Program-made: the position numbers and the translations under genes
Shown: positions 1 to 7,629 of the stretch, in pieces
How the letters are laid out: every line of letters starts with the position of its first letter
How positions within the stretch are numbered: position 1 is the first letter of the stretch
DNA from: an uncultured Clostridia bacterium
Lineage (GTDB): Bacteria > Bacillota > Peptococcia > Peptococcales > Peptococcaceae
Direction: 5' to 3'
Assembly: GCA_944391625.1 (NCBI GenBank)
Contig: CALXUG010000026.1
Span: forward strand, 1 to 40,164
Length of the DNA stretch: 40,164 bases
Notes under the pieces: generated by a model
Database searches by the model: none
Told to the model about the DNA's origin: nothing
Seen by the model: the letters and a program-made list of their open reading frames with translations, nothing else

Positions 1-72
1 CAATAGCTCAGTCGGTAGAGCGCATGACTGTTAATCATGATGTCACTGGTTCGAGTCCAGTTTGGGGAGCCA
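1..72 (+). tRNA. tRNA-Asn (GTT), 5' end cut by window edge
   Basis: The D arm (AGCTC..GAGC), an anticodon arm with loop CTGTTAA (anticodon GTT) and the T arm with GGTTCGAGTCC are all visible. The 3' acceptor strand TTGGGGA is followed by discriminator G and an encoded CCA at 70-72. About four bases of the 5' acceptor strand lie outside the window, so the gene is partial here only because of the window edge. Confidence 0.95.
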
Positions 73-87
73 TTTTTTTGTTATCAT

Positions 88-169
88 GGAGGGGTTCCCG
101 AGCGGCCAAAGGGGACGGACTGTAAATCCGTTGGCTCCGCCTTCGAAGGTTCGAATCCTTCTCCCTCCA
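88..169 (+). tRNA. tRNA-Tyr (GTA)
   Basis: A class II tRNA with a long variable arm. The acceptor GGAGGGG pairs with TCCCTCC (one G-U pair), the anticodon loop is CTGTAAA (GTA), and the T arm contains GGTTCGAATCC. The gene ends at discriminator A with no encoded CCA, unlike the tRNA-Asn 15 nt upstream, so the CCA must be added enzymatically. It is probably the last gene of a tRNA array coming from the left. Confidence 0.95.
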
Positions 170-338
170 TTTTATATATCTTTATGTAGTGTCGCACTTC
201 TGTCGAGAAGATGCGGCGTTCTTTTTACCCATTTGGCTGTATAAAACAGTAGTCGATTAACCCCACTGAATCATATGAAATTTGCAATCATTTTCTATAC
301 CCAGTGTATTTACTCAATATATACTATCATAAAACAAG

Positions 339-383
339 AAACGTGCTGTCAATTACCTCAACAAAGTAGTGACAGCACGTTTT
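339..383. terminator. Bidirectional intrinsic terminator
   Basis: A perfect stem of about 12 bp (ACGTGCTGTCA at 341-351, TGACAGCACGT at 370-380) is followed by seven T on the plus strand and preceded by an A-rich run. It lies between the plus-strand tRNAs and the minus-strand SDR gene and can end both transcripts. Confidence 0.85.
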
Positions 384-424
384 TTTATCAATGAGTTACA
401 ATTTTAAAGGCATATTGTCCATTT

Positions 425-1216
425 CTAATCAGTTATTTTTGGTGCGGCATCGCCATAGGTTGGAGCCGGAACTTTATATCCGCCGGCCACCGGCAAACAA
501 TGACCTGTGATAAAGGATGCTTGATCGCTGGCCAAAAATAACGCTGCATTGGCGATATCTTCTGCCTGTCCAAAGCGTTGCAACGGCACATGCTTTAAGA
601 ATGCATCGATAAACGCCTGCGGCATATTATTCAACAACGCCTCGGTAGCAATCATGCCCGGCATTACACAGTTGCAGCGAATTCCCAGACGGGCATACTG
701 GGTTGCAATATTTTCGGTTAAACTCATAACTGCCGCTTTGGATACACAATAGGAGATGCGGTCCAAGTCAGGATTATAACCGCCGATACTGCCAATATTT
801 ACAATGGCGCCGCCTTTTGGCATATGAGGAACCGCATATTTTACAGGAAGAAAGACACTGTTTAAATTGGTGCAAAGGGTTTCATTAAAATACTGCACAT
901 CGGTTTTTACAATGTCAAAGTCTTGTTTTACGTCAGTACCGCCATAATTGTTAATCAGGATATCAATGCGCCCTTCTTTTTCAATTACAGTGCTTACCAT
1001 CGACTGATAACTTTCAATTTCTTTTGCATTAAAATAAACTGCTGCAGCTTTTCCCCCTTCTGCAATGATCTGCTCGGCAATTTCCTGTCCGGCATCCATA
1101 CGGCGCACACCCAGATAAACGGTAGCGCCTCCCTGAGCCAATCCTTGCGCACAAGCCAAACCAATTCCTCTTGTTGCTGCCACCACCAATGCCACTTTTC
1201 CTTCAAATTGTTTCAT
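425..1216 (-). CDS. SDR-family oxidoreductase, 7-alpha-hydroxysteroid dehydrogenase-like
   Basis: A classical short-chain dehydrogenase/reductase of 263 aa, cytoplasmic and NAD(P)-dependent. Seen: the N-terminal Rossmann glycine motif as AATRGIG (residues 13-19, so the usual TG at its start is AA), NNYGG at 89-93 in place of NNAG, and the catalytic set N117, S143, Y156 and K160 (YCVSK). The start is the second ATG at 1216, because GGAGG sits 8 nt upstream; the ATG at 1231 overlaps that ribosome site. From memory, the NNYGGT motif, a YFNA segment, the YCVSK surroundings and the C-terminal VAGG resemble clostridial 7-alpha-hydroxysteroid dehydrogenases, which oxidise the 7-hydroxyl of bile acids. 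Substrate is inferred; another carbonyl or alcohol is possible. It stands alone on the minus strand. Confidence 0.85.
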   Translation of the reverse strand: MKQFEGKVALVVAATRGIGLACAQGLAQGGATVYLGVRRMDAGQEIAEQIIAEGGKAAAVYFNAKEIESYQSMVSTVIEKEGRIDILINNYGGTDVKQDFDIVKTDVQYFNETLCTNLNSVFLPVKYAVPHMPKGGAIVNIGSIGGYNPDLDRISYCVSKAAVMSLTENIATQYARLGIRCNCVMPGMIATEALLNNMPQAFIDAFLKHVPLQRFGQAEDIANAALFLASDQASFITGHCLPVAGGYKVPAPTYGDAAPKITD

Positions 1217-1367
1217 AAGAATCGCCTCCATTTTGAAATCCTATGTCTATTATCGGCCTATGACTTCATAAAATATACCAACGGTTTTTATTAATGCAAG
1301 ACATCCGTTGGTTTGTGAAATTTTATTTGTGTACGCTGCGTATCATCAATTAGGAGGCAATCATTAT

Positions 1368-2558
1368 ATGTATTCCAGTAAAATATTGTTAAATCAGCAA
1401 CAGATTGAGGCAATCAATTGGAGAAATCTGCAAAAGGAAGGTACAGGGCTGGTTTCTATCTGCGAGATAGAATCTATTTTACCTGAGCAGCTGGATGCGC
1501 TTTTAAAAGCCGAAAAATTCCCCCAGGAGCCTCGCTATGATAAGGACGGCAACTTATATGACCAATCCTTCTACGAGGCGTTAAACAGGCGTATGGCCGC
1601 TGCTGTTGAGCAAAAACATTGTACGCTTCGCTATGGGGTGGCCATTGACAATACCTTTTTGCGATTATTTCCCACTATGGCCGGCAGTTATCGCTTTGAT
1701 GAATTGGGCGATCTGGACAGATTTGCAGTTACGTTCATTAAACTGGGAGAACCGCTAGTCGTTTATTGTCAGGATGCAAGCGGCGTGTGGAGTTTTGTAC
1801 AGAGTCAGCAAGCCTATGGCTGGATATTGACCGCCCATCTGGCATGGGAAGAACAACACTCCCGCTGGCGGCAATACTGCTGTGACAGGGAACAGCTGCT
1901 GGTGGCAGACAGCAGGCGCATCTTAGAATATGTTGATTTTAACGGTTGCTTACAAAATCAGCTATTGCTGATGGGCACTAAGCTGCCGTTATATGACGCC
2001 AATTGCCATACCTTTGTCATTGGCATTCCCTTTCGGGATTGCCGCGGTAACCTGGCCATTCTGCAGACAATGGTGCAGCGGGACGGCGGGTTTATACCGG
2101 GGCCCTTGCCCCTTTCTGCACAAAATATCATCAGTCAGGCTAAAAAAACGCTGGGTGAACCTTATGGTTGGGGCGGCAGCGGGTACTATCGGGACTGCAG
2201 TTCACTCATTGGAGATGTGTTTTCTGTTTTTGGATTGTTGTTTCCCCGCAATAGCAGAGAGCAGATGCAGATGGTGGGTACCGAGCAGTGCCCCGGCAAT
2301 CGAGATCAAAAATATGCCTTTATCGTCAATTTACCTGCCGGCAGTGTATTATATTTTCCTGGTCATGCCATGCTGTATCTGGGCCGCCGGGGAAATCAGC
2401 TGGAAATTTTGCACAGCGTATATGCCATCGGTCTGCCTGCTCAACAGGAAGTGATTCCCCACAAAATAAAACGGGTGGTGCAGGGCAATCTTCAACAGCG
2501 GCGAGTCAATGGAGAACAGCTTTTAGATGCAGTGACAGCCTGCTGGATTCCTCGATGA
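1368..2558 (+). CDS. NlpC/P60-family peptidoglycan hydrolase with SH3-type N-terminal region
   Basis: A 396-aa protein. The C-terminal part is an NlpC/P60 papain-like domain: catalytic Cys277 in YRDCSS, His333 in PGHAMLY and a third polar residue, probably His349. The region before it (about 90-240) has short beta-rich segments like the SH3b1/SH3b2 domains of clostridial gamma-D-glutamyl-diamino acid endopeptidases. Such enzymes cut stem peptides of peptidoglycan. The ATG at 1368 is chosen because AGGAGG lies about 10 nt upstream; an open frame from 1308 has no ribosome site. With this start there is no signal peptide and no membrane segment, so it may act on cytoplasmic muropeptides (recycling). 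The downstream M19 dipeptidase would fit such a role, but the two are separated by an ABC-F gene. Confidence 0.85.
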   Translation: MYSSKILLNQQQIEAINWRNLQKEGTGLVSICEIESILPEQLDALLKAEKFPQEPRYDKDGNLYDQSFYEALNRRMAAAVEQKHCTLRYGVAIDNTFLRLFPTMAGSYRFDELGDLDRFAVTFIKLGEPLVVYCQDASGVWSFVQSQQAYGWILTAHLAWEEQHSRWRQYCCDREQLLVADSRRILEYVDFNGCLQNQLLLMGTKLPLYDANCHTFVIGIPFRDCRGNLAILQTMVQRDGGFIPGPLPLSAQNIISQAKKTLGEPYGWGGSGYYRDCSSLIGDVFSVFGLLFPRNSREQMQMVGTEQCPGNRDQKYAFIVNLPAGSVLYFPGHAMLYLGRRGNQLEILHSVYAIGLPAQQEVIPHKIKRVVQGNLQQRRVNGEQLLDAVTACWIPR

Positions 2559-2635
2559 CAGAAACCTAATACACAAAATTTGCACATATTTGCACACAAT
2601 AGATAGAACTAATCAAAAAGGTCGGCAGTCAGGGC

Positions 2636-2664
2636 TTGTCTAGCGCTTAAATTTTCAGTACAAT
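2636..2664 (+). promoter_or_regulatory. Sigma-A type promoter for the ABC-F gene
   Basis: TTGTCT at 2636-2641 and TACAAT at 2659-2664 with a 17-bp spacer. The expected start near 2671 leaves a leader of about 50 nt before the ATG at 2720. No attenuator hairpin is obvious in that leader. Confidence 0.65.
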
Positions 2665-2719
2665 AACAGTACGATACCGAATACAAATTTTAAGAAGTTA
2701 TGAAATAAAGGAGTTATGC

Positions 2720-4273
2720 ATGAGTATTTTAACAGTTGAACATTTAAGCCATGGCTTTGGCGACAGAGCAATTTTTGACGATGTATCCTTCCGTTTGCTG
2801 AAAGGAGAGCATATTGGCCTGGTGGGTGCCAATGGGGAAGGAAAATCTACCTTTATCAATATCATTACCGGCAAACTGCAGCCCGATGCCGGCAAAATCG
2901 AATGGGCAAAACGGGTTCGTGTGGGCTATCTGGATCAGCACGCTGTACTGGAGCGGGGCATGACCATCCGTGATGTGTTGAAGAGTGCCTTTCAGTTTTT
3001 ATACGACATCGAGCAGCAAATCACCGACAGCTACATGAAGATGGGCGAAGTAGAAGGCGACGAGCTGGATGCGCTGATGAATGAAGTCGGCGATTTGCAG
3101 GAACTTTTAGATACCCATGATTTTTATATCATCGACAGCAAAGTTGACGAAGTTGCCCATCATTTGGGGCTGGATGATATCGGCCTGGACCGAGATGTAG
3201 AAGATCTGAGCGGCGGGCAGCGCACCAAAATTCTGTTAGGGAAGCTATTGCTGGAAAAGCCCGACATCTTACTTTTGGATGAACCGACCAACTATCTGGA
3301 TGAATCTCACATTGCCTGGTTAAAACGATATCTGCAGGAGTACGAAAATGCCTTTTTGCTGATCTCCCATGATATTCCGTTTTTGAACAGTGTTATCAAC
3401 CTGATCTATCATATGGAAAATCAAAAATTGGATCGCTATGTGGGTGACTATGATAATTTCCGCCGCATTTATGAAGTAAAAAAATCACAGCAGGAAGCAG
3501 CCTATCGCGCCCAGCAGCAGGAGATTGCCGAGCTGCAGGATTTTGTTGCGCGCAACAAGGCGCGGGTATCCACACGCAATATGGCCATGTCCCGGCAGAA
3601 AAAGCTGGATAAAATGGAGATTATCGAGCTGGCGGCAGAAAAGCCAAAACCATCTTTCCAGTTTATAATGGGCCGCACCACCAGCAAGCTGATTTTTGAA
3701 ACAAAAGGACTGGTGATCGGATACGACAAACCGCTGTCCAAACCGTTGGATTTATTGCTGGAGCGGGGACAGAAGGTAGCGTTGGTAGGTGCCAACGGTA
3801 TTGGGAAAACCACCTTGTTAAAAAGTTTGCTGGGTGAAATCCCATCTTTGGCCGGCGAAGTAATCAAAGGGCAGAACCTGGAGATTGGTTATTTTGAACA
3901 GGAAACCAAGCCGACTGACAATACCTGTTTGCAAGAAGTGTGGAACACATTCCCCCACTTTAACCAGCAGGAAGTGCGGGCGGCATTGGCGCGCTGCGGT
4001 CTGACCACCAAGCACATTGAAAGTAAAATACAGGTGCTCAGCGGCGGCGAAAAAGCCAAAGTTCGCTTATGCAAGCTGATGAATCAGGAAACCAACGTAC
4101 TGGTGCTGGACGAACCGACCAACCATCTGGATGTGGATGCCAAAGACGAATTAAAACGGGCGCTGCAGGAGTACAAAGGAACCGTACTGCTCATCTGCCA
4201 CGAACCGGAATTTTATCAGGATGTGGTGACCGATGTGTGGAACTGTGAAAAATGGACTACAAAACTTTCCTGA
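2720..4273 (+). CDS. ABC-F family ATPase (YbiT-like)
   Basis: A soluble twin-ATPase protein of 517 aa with no membrane domain. ABC-F proteins bind the ribosomal E site, where they relieve stalling or protect against antibiotics. Seen: Walker A GANGEGKST near residue 37 and GANGIGKTT in the second half, signatures LSGGQRTK and LSGGEKAK, and Walker B with LLLDEPTNYLD and LVLDEPTNHLD. A charged linker of about 80 residues (QQQEIAELQDF..KKLDKMEII) lies between the two cassettes, as is usual for the family. The ribosome site AAGGAG lies 7 nt before the ATG. It has its own promoter. Subfamily by general resemblance only; no antibiotic specificity can be read from it. Confidence 0.92.
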   Translation: MSILTVEHLSHGFGDRAIFDDVSFRLLKGEHIGLVGANGEGKSTFINIITGKLQPDAGKIEWAKRVRVGYLDQHAVLERGMTIRDVLKSAFQFLYDIEQQITDSYMKMGEVEGDELDALMNEVGDLQELLDTHDFYIIDSKVDEVAHHLGLDDIGLDRDVEDLSGGQRTKILLGKLLLEKPDILLLDEPTNYLDESHIAWLKRYLQEYENAFLLISHDIPFLNSVINLIYHMENQKLDRYVGDYDNFRRIYEVKKSQQEAAYRAQQQEIAELQDFVARNKARVSTRNMAMSRQKKLDKMEIIELAAEKPKPSFQFIMGRTTSKLIFETKGLVIGYDKPLSKPLDLLLERGQKVALVGANGIGKTTLLKSLLGEIPSLAGEVIKGQNLEIGYFEQETKPTDNTCLQEVWNTFPHFNQQEVRAALARCGLTTKHIESKIQVLSGGEKAKVRLCKLMNQETNVLVLDEPTNHLDVDAKDELKRALQEYKGTVLLICHEPEFYQDVVTDVWNCEKWTTKLS

Positions 4274-4331
4274 TGAATCTGCTGCTAAATAATCTGATTT
4301 TTATTGGGAGTATAACTGCAATCAATGTTAC

Positions 4332-4362
4332 GGGTCATCTCGATCAGAGGTGGCCCTTTCTT
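4332..4362 (+). terminator. Probable intrinsic terminator after the ABC-F gene
   Basis: GGGTCATCT pairs imperfectly with AGAGGTGGCCC around the loop CGATC, followed by TTTCTT. The stem holds a G-U pair and a bulge, so confidence is moderate. Confidence 0.55.
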
Positions 4363-4476
4363 ATCGCTTTTGAAGGGTAGAGAATTTTAACCATCGGTGA
4401 TATGTGATGATGGTGCAAAGAGATTGCTCTCTTGAAGGTTTGTGAAAAGTTATGACAGACAGAAAAGAAAGGAACG

Positions 4477-5427
4477 GTGATTCCTGTGATTTTTGACGGA
4501 CATTCGGATATTTTAACAGCCCTGACCCGGTTTGTACAAAAGGGAGAAAAGCAGCCCTTTACCGATCATTATTTGCAGGCATTTGTGCAGGGGCAGGTGG
4601 AAGGCGCCATTTTTGTCCTATGGGCAGATCCGGCGCAAAAGTTGCCATTGACAGAACAGATTGCACAGCAGCTGCAAGCACTGCATCATTTGCAGAAAGA
4701 GGAACATGTATTGCAGCTTATCCTGGGGCAGAAAGATTTGGAACTAGCCATGGCGCAGGGCAATCGTTACTGTTTGTTGGGCGCAGAGGGGCTGGACGGT
4801 TATCCGCAGGAAGAAGCCACCATAGATTGGTTGTATCAACAGGGCGTGCGCCATGTGGGGCTTACCTGGAATTATGCCAATCAATTTGCCGCCGGTGTTC
4901 TGGATTATGGCGGTCTGACGGCGCTGGGCAAGCGGGCAGTCAAGCGAATTCAACAATCCGCCATGCTGCTGGACATTTCCCACTTAAACGATGCGTCTAC
5001 CGCTGATGTGCTGCGGCTGGCCCAAGGGCCAATCCTTGCCTCCCACAGCAATTGCCGCCGCTTGTGCAGGCATCCGCGCAACCTGACCGATGACCAAATC
5101 AAAGCAGTGGCTGCTACAGGCGGCGTGGTGGGTATCAACAGCTATCCCCTGTTTATTGCTGAAACGAAACAACAGCAAAATCTGCATCATCTGGCAGACC
5201 ATATTGTGCATATGGCCGACCTTGCAGGTGTAGAAGCAGTGGGATTTGGCTTTGACTTTAATTATTGGGATACCGCTGCCGATGCAGTAATTTTGCCGGA
5301 TTTGCATCAATACAGCCAGATACCCCGGCTTTTGGAATTGCTGAAACAACGGGGCTTTCATGATAGCGAACTGCAGCAGATTTGTCACGGTAATTTTTTG
5401 CGTTTGTTGCGAGAGGTATTGGCATAA
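4477..5427 (+). CDS. Membrane dipeptidase family (M19) zinc dipeptidase
   Basis: A 316-aa zinc dipeptidase of the renal dipeptidase family. Bacterial members cleave dipeptides, often with a D-residue at the C-terminal side. Metal-site motifs are in order: H9 and D11 in DGHSDIL, the bridging Glu in GAEGLDG, His in LDISH, His in ASHSNCR, and Asp in the late GFGFDF motif. No signal peptide, so it is cytoplasmic. The start is uncertain: GTG at 4477 lies only 4 nt after AAAGGA and GTG at 4486 about 12 nt after it; both keep the metal motif. It is followed after 53 nt by yabP. A role in cell-wall peptide turnover with the NlpC/P60 protein is possible but inferred. Confidence 0.9.
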   Translation: MIPVIFDGHSDILTALTRFVQKGEKQPFTDHYLQAFVQGQVEGAIFVLWADPAQKLPLTEQIAQQLQALHHLQKEEHVLQLILGQKDLELAMAQGNRYCLLGAEGLDGYPQEEATIDWLYQQGVRHVGLTWNYANQFAAGVLDYGGLTALGKRAVKRIQQSAMLLDISHLNDASTADVLRLAQGPILASHSNCRRLCRHPRNLTDDQIKAVAATGGVVGINSYPLFIAETKQQQNLHHLADHIVHMADLAGVEAVGFGFDFNYWDTAADAVILPDLHQYSQIPRLLELLKQRGFHDSELQQICHGNFLRLLREVLA

Positions 5428-5480
5428 AATTTACTGCATCTGCATAGAATATAGCATTCTCAGAAAAGGGGGCTTTTTGT

Positions 5481-5768
5481 ATGCAGGAGCAGGAAAAAAC
5501 CACAGTCGAGCTGGTGGACCGGCAAATGATGCGGTTAAGCGGCGTTCATAATGTAGATATATTTGACGAAGAAAAAATCGTGCTGCAGACAGAACTGGGC
5601 AAGCTGGAAATTCAGGGACAGCACCTGAATGTGACCAATCTGGATGTGGAACACGGCAGCTTACAGGTGGACGGCATCATTGACGGATTTTTTTATGTGG
5701 AGGAAAAGAAGAAGAAAAGTAAAATGAAACGGCGCTCAAACGGCGTATTGTCCCGACTGTTATCATGA
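5481..5768 (+). CDS. yabP: Sporulation protein YabP
   Basis: A 95-aa protein of the YabP family, which in Bacillus subtilis is made in the mother cell and is needed for normal spore formation, with unknown biochemistry. The family signature is visible: an N-terminal ELVDR, then a SGVHNV..FDEE segment, a beta-rich core (VLQTELGKLEIQG, LNVTNLDVEHGSLQVDG) and a basic tail. The ribosome site is a GGGGG run before the ATG. The stop codon overlaps the yabQ start by 4 nt, implying translational coupling. Confidence 0.88.
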   Translation: MQEQEKTTVELVDRQMMRLSGVHNVDIFDEEKIVLQTELGKLEIQGQHLNVTNLDVEHGSLQVDGIIDGFFYVEEKKKKSKMKRRSNGVLSRLLS

Positions 5769-6250
5769 GCCAGACCATAATCGGGCAGCAGATGACACAA
5801 ATGCTGCAGATGGTTTTGTTTGGCTGGGCTGTGATGCTGGCTGCCGATGAAAAAAAGGCGCTGGCAGTATGCGGCCATTGGTCCTACTGGAAAAAAACTG
5901 CGGGAGATTTTTTCTTTTGTCTGCTGTGCGCTGTGCTGTTTTGGCTATATCTGGTGCATGTAAACGGCGGCTTGCTGCGCAACTATATTGTGATTGGGAT
6001 GCTGGTGGGCGGCGGGCTGTATCATTTTGTGTTCCGGCGCTGGTGTTATCGGCTTTGCATCTGGCTGGCCAAAGGCATTTTATTTTGCAGCAGCTGTATC
6101 GTTATTGTGCTGTTATTTCCCTGGCGGATGCTGTATCGTTTTATTTTGCAACCCTGCGGTCAATTTTGGAAAAAAATTTACCAGGAGCGGCAGGAATTTG
6201 CCTGTGAAGAGGAAAATATTATAGAAAATGAAAATAATTTTTCAACTTAA
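5765..6250 (+). CDS. yabQ: Sporulation protein YabQ (integral membrane)
   Basis: A 161-aa hydrophobic protein with about four predicted membrane segments (near residues 9-26, 44-66, 74-90 and 95-125) and a charged C-terminal tail. YabQ is needed for spore cortex formation in Bacillus. Identification rests on position (directly overlapping yabP, before a divIC-like gene and an S1-domain gene, the standard order in spore formers), on size and on topology, since the sequence itself is poorly conserved. Confidence 0.82.
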   Translation: MSQTIIGQQMTQMLQMVLFGWAVMLAADEKKALAVCGHWSYWKKTAGDFFFCLLCAVLFWLYLVHVNGGLLRNYIVIGMLVGGGLYHFVFRRWCYRLCIWLAKGILFCSSCIVIVLLFPWRMLYRFILQPCGQFWKKIYQERQEFACEEENIIENENNFST

Positions 6251-6317
6251 TATAGCATTTCATAATCATTTATTATATAATAGAACAGACAAAAAAGAAA
6301 CATGAGGCGGTGAGCAG

Positions 6318-6614
6318 ATGGCAAAACAAAAACGGCAGAAGGTAAATGTAAAACGGACTGTAATTACATTAATGGCAGTTTATGTTTGTTGCCATCTGAT
6401 TTATGGCGGAGGCAGTATTCTAAATTTAAAAATGCAGGAGCGGGATCTGAAGCAGCAGCTGGAAGCAGCCTATGCAGAACAGAGCAGTCTGCAGGCAGAT
6501 TTGGAATATATGAACAGCGAGGACGCCATAGAGGAGATTGCCCGCGAAAAGCTGGGACTGGTAAAAGAAGATGAAATTTTAATTCAGCAGATCGAAACAG
6601 ACGCGGCGCAGTAA
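6318..6614 (+). CDS. Septum formation initiator, FtsB/DivIC family
   Basis: A 98-aa bitopic membrane protein: a short basic cytoplasmic N-terminus, one membrane segment near residues 14-31, then an extracytoplasmic coiled coil (LNLKMQERDLKQQLEAA..) and the family motif EEIAREKLGLVKEDE. It acts in the divisome together with FtsL- and FtsQ-type proteins. GAGGCGG before the ATG is a good ribosome site. The position between yabQ and the S1-domain gene matches the divIC locus of Bacillus. Confidence 0.9.
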   Translation: MAKQKRQKVNVKRTVITLMAVYVCCHLIYGGGSILNLKMQERDLKQQLEAAYAEQSSLQADLEYMNSEDAIEEIAREKLGLVKEDEILIQQIETDAAQ

Positions 6615-6693
6615 GCAAAGTTGGTGTTTCTTGGGTTTTCTATGTCAAAGAAAAAGGCATAAATTTAATTTTTTAGGGAGGCAGTTTGTTCGC

Positions 6694-7053
6694 ATGTCCA
6701 TTAGTAAAGGGCAAATTTTGGAGGGCACCGTAACAGGTATTACAAAATTTGGAGCATTCATCGAGCTTGGTACAGGGGAAACCGGATTGGTTCATATCTC
6801 CGAAGTTGCAGACACCTATGTAAAGGATGTCAATGAATTTTTAAAGGAAAAAGATGTTGTCAAAGTAAAGGTAATTAATGTTGATGACAGTGGTAAGATT
6901 GGTTTGTCCATTCGTCAGGCGAAGGAACGGCCAAAACAGCCGACTGTTTCCTTTGAGGACCGTTTGGCTCGTTTTATGAAAGACAGCGATGAAAAGCTGG
7001 CTTCTCTGAATAAAAATATGAATTCGAAACGCAAGAGCGGCAATCGATATTAA
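6694..7053 (+). CDS. S1 RNA-binding domain protein (YabR-like)
   Basis: A 119-aa cytoplasmic protein with one S1 domain at residues 3-72 (KGQILEGTVTGITKFGAFIEL, VHISEVADTYV, VKVKVINVDDSGKIGLSIR), then a basic low-complexity tail. The ATG at 6694 is chosen over an upstream frame from 6631 because GGGAGG precedes it and because it starts exactly at the S1 fold. Homologues sit in the same position after divIC in many Bacillota and are related to polynucleotide phosphorylase S1 domains. The gene is closed by a strong terminator. Confidence 0.9.
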   Translation: MSISKGQILEGTVTGITKFGAFIELGTGETGLVHISEVADTYVKDVNEFLKEKDVVKVKVINVDDSGKIGLSIRQAKERPKQPTVSFEDRLARFMKDSDEKLASLNKNMNSKRKSGNRY

Positions 7054-7060
7054 GAATCAG

Positions 7061-7101
7061 GCAGTATGGGGGGTGGTTTTATGGGTCCATACTGCTTTTT
7101 T
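7061..7101 (+). terminator. Intrinsic terminator of the yabP-yabQ-divIC-S1 block
   Basis: A perfect 9-bp stem, GCAGTATGG (7061-7069) with CCATACTGC (7087-7095), followed by six T. Confidence 0.88.
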
Positions 7102-7195
7102 ATGTGGGTTGGACTTGTTAAAATTCCGTAGAACTGTGTTGTTTGCAAATTGGTTTGCTTGCGTACCATTTGTACGCCGCGCTGCACCAATGTGC

Positions 7196-7333
7196 AAGCC
7201 GCCTTGTTCTACGAAATTTTTCCTGCGTTCATAAGCCGCCTTGCACTGCGAAAAATTTCCTGCGTCCATAAGCCGCCTTGTTCTACGAAATTTTTCCTGC
7301 CCCCATAAGCCGTTTGGCGCCGCAAAATTTTTT
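7196..7333. repeat. 37-bp tandem repeat, three units plus a partial fourth
   Basis: Units at 7196-7232, 7233-7269 and 7270-7306 are exactly 37 bp each and begin AAGCCGCCTTG; a degenerate fourth starts at 7307 with AAGCCGTTTGG. Units 1 and 3 are nearly identical; unit 2 differs mainly by a swapped CACTG for TTCTA and a shifted A/T run. A fragment like the unit end (TTTTCCTGCGTTC) appears again near 12818-12833. There are no spacers, so this is not a CRISPR. No coding role is seen. Confidence 0.85.
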
Positions 7334-7452
7334 TCTATACTGGTGAATTAGGGTGAATCATCGGGTAAGCACGCTTGTTGTGTTTGCTGTATATTCCCAA
7401 TGAGAATGGGCAAAATGCAACAGGGACCGGGATACAGAAATGCTATATAGAA

Positions 7453-7600
7453 CAGCTTCTGCTATCCTTTGCCAAAATTCCGACTTGAAACGAACTGTTT
7501 TATTGTTTGTCCAAATCGTGACAGACGTAGTCTGGCTAAGATGGACAAATCATAAAACTGTACGAGGCACGGAGGGAGAGGCAAAGGATAGCAGAAGCGT
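7453..7600. repeat. Long imperfect inverted repeat in the leader of the Ppx/GppA gene
   Basis: The outer arm is an 18-bp perfect match (CTTCTGCTATCCTTTGCC at 7456-7473, complement at 7580-7597). Further in, GTTTTAT..TTTGTCCA pairs with TGGACAAATCATAAAAC, and the tip is CAGAC-GTA-GTCTG. The 20-nt and 8-nt segments between arms do not pair and look like internal loops. The right arm ends 14 nt before the AAGGAGG ribosome site of the downstream gene, so the fold could influence its expression. Confidence 0.8.
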
Positions 7601-7629
7601 TGATAAGTGTTAATAAGGAGGCACACATC

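Noticed and set aside
2288-2569. Short plus-strand frames inside the NlpC/P60 gene
   Set aside because: They lie in another frame of a gene with clear catalytic motifs.
7196-7333. CRISPR array
   Set aside because: Repeat units abut with no spacers, and no cas genes are in the window.
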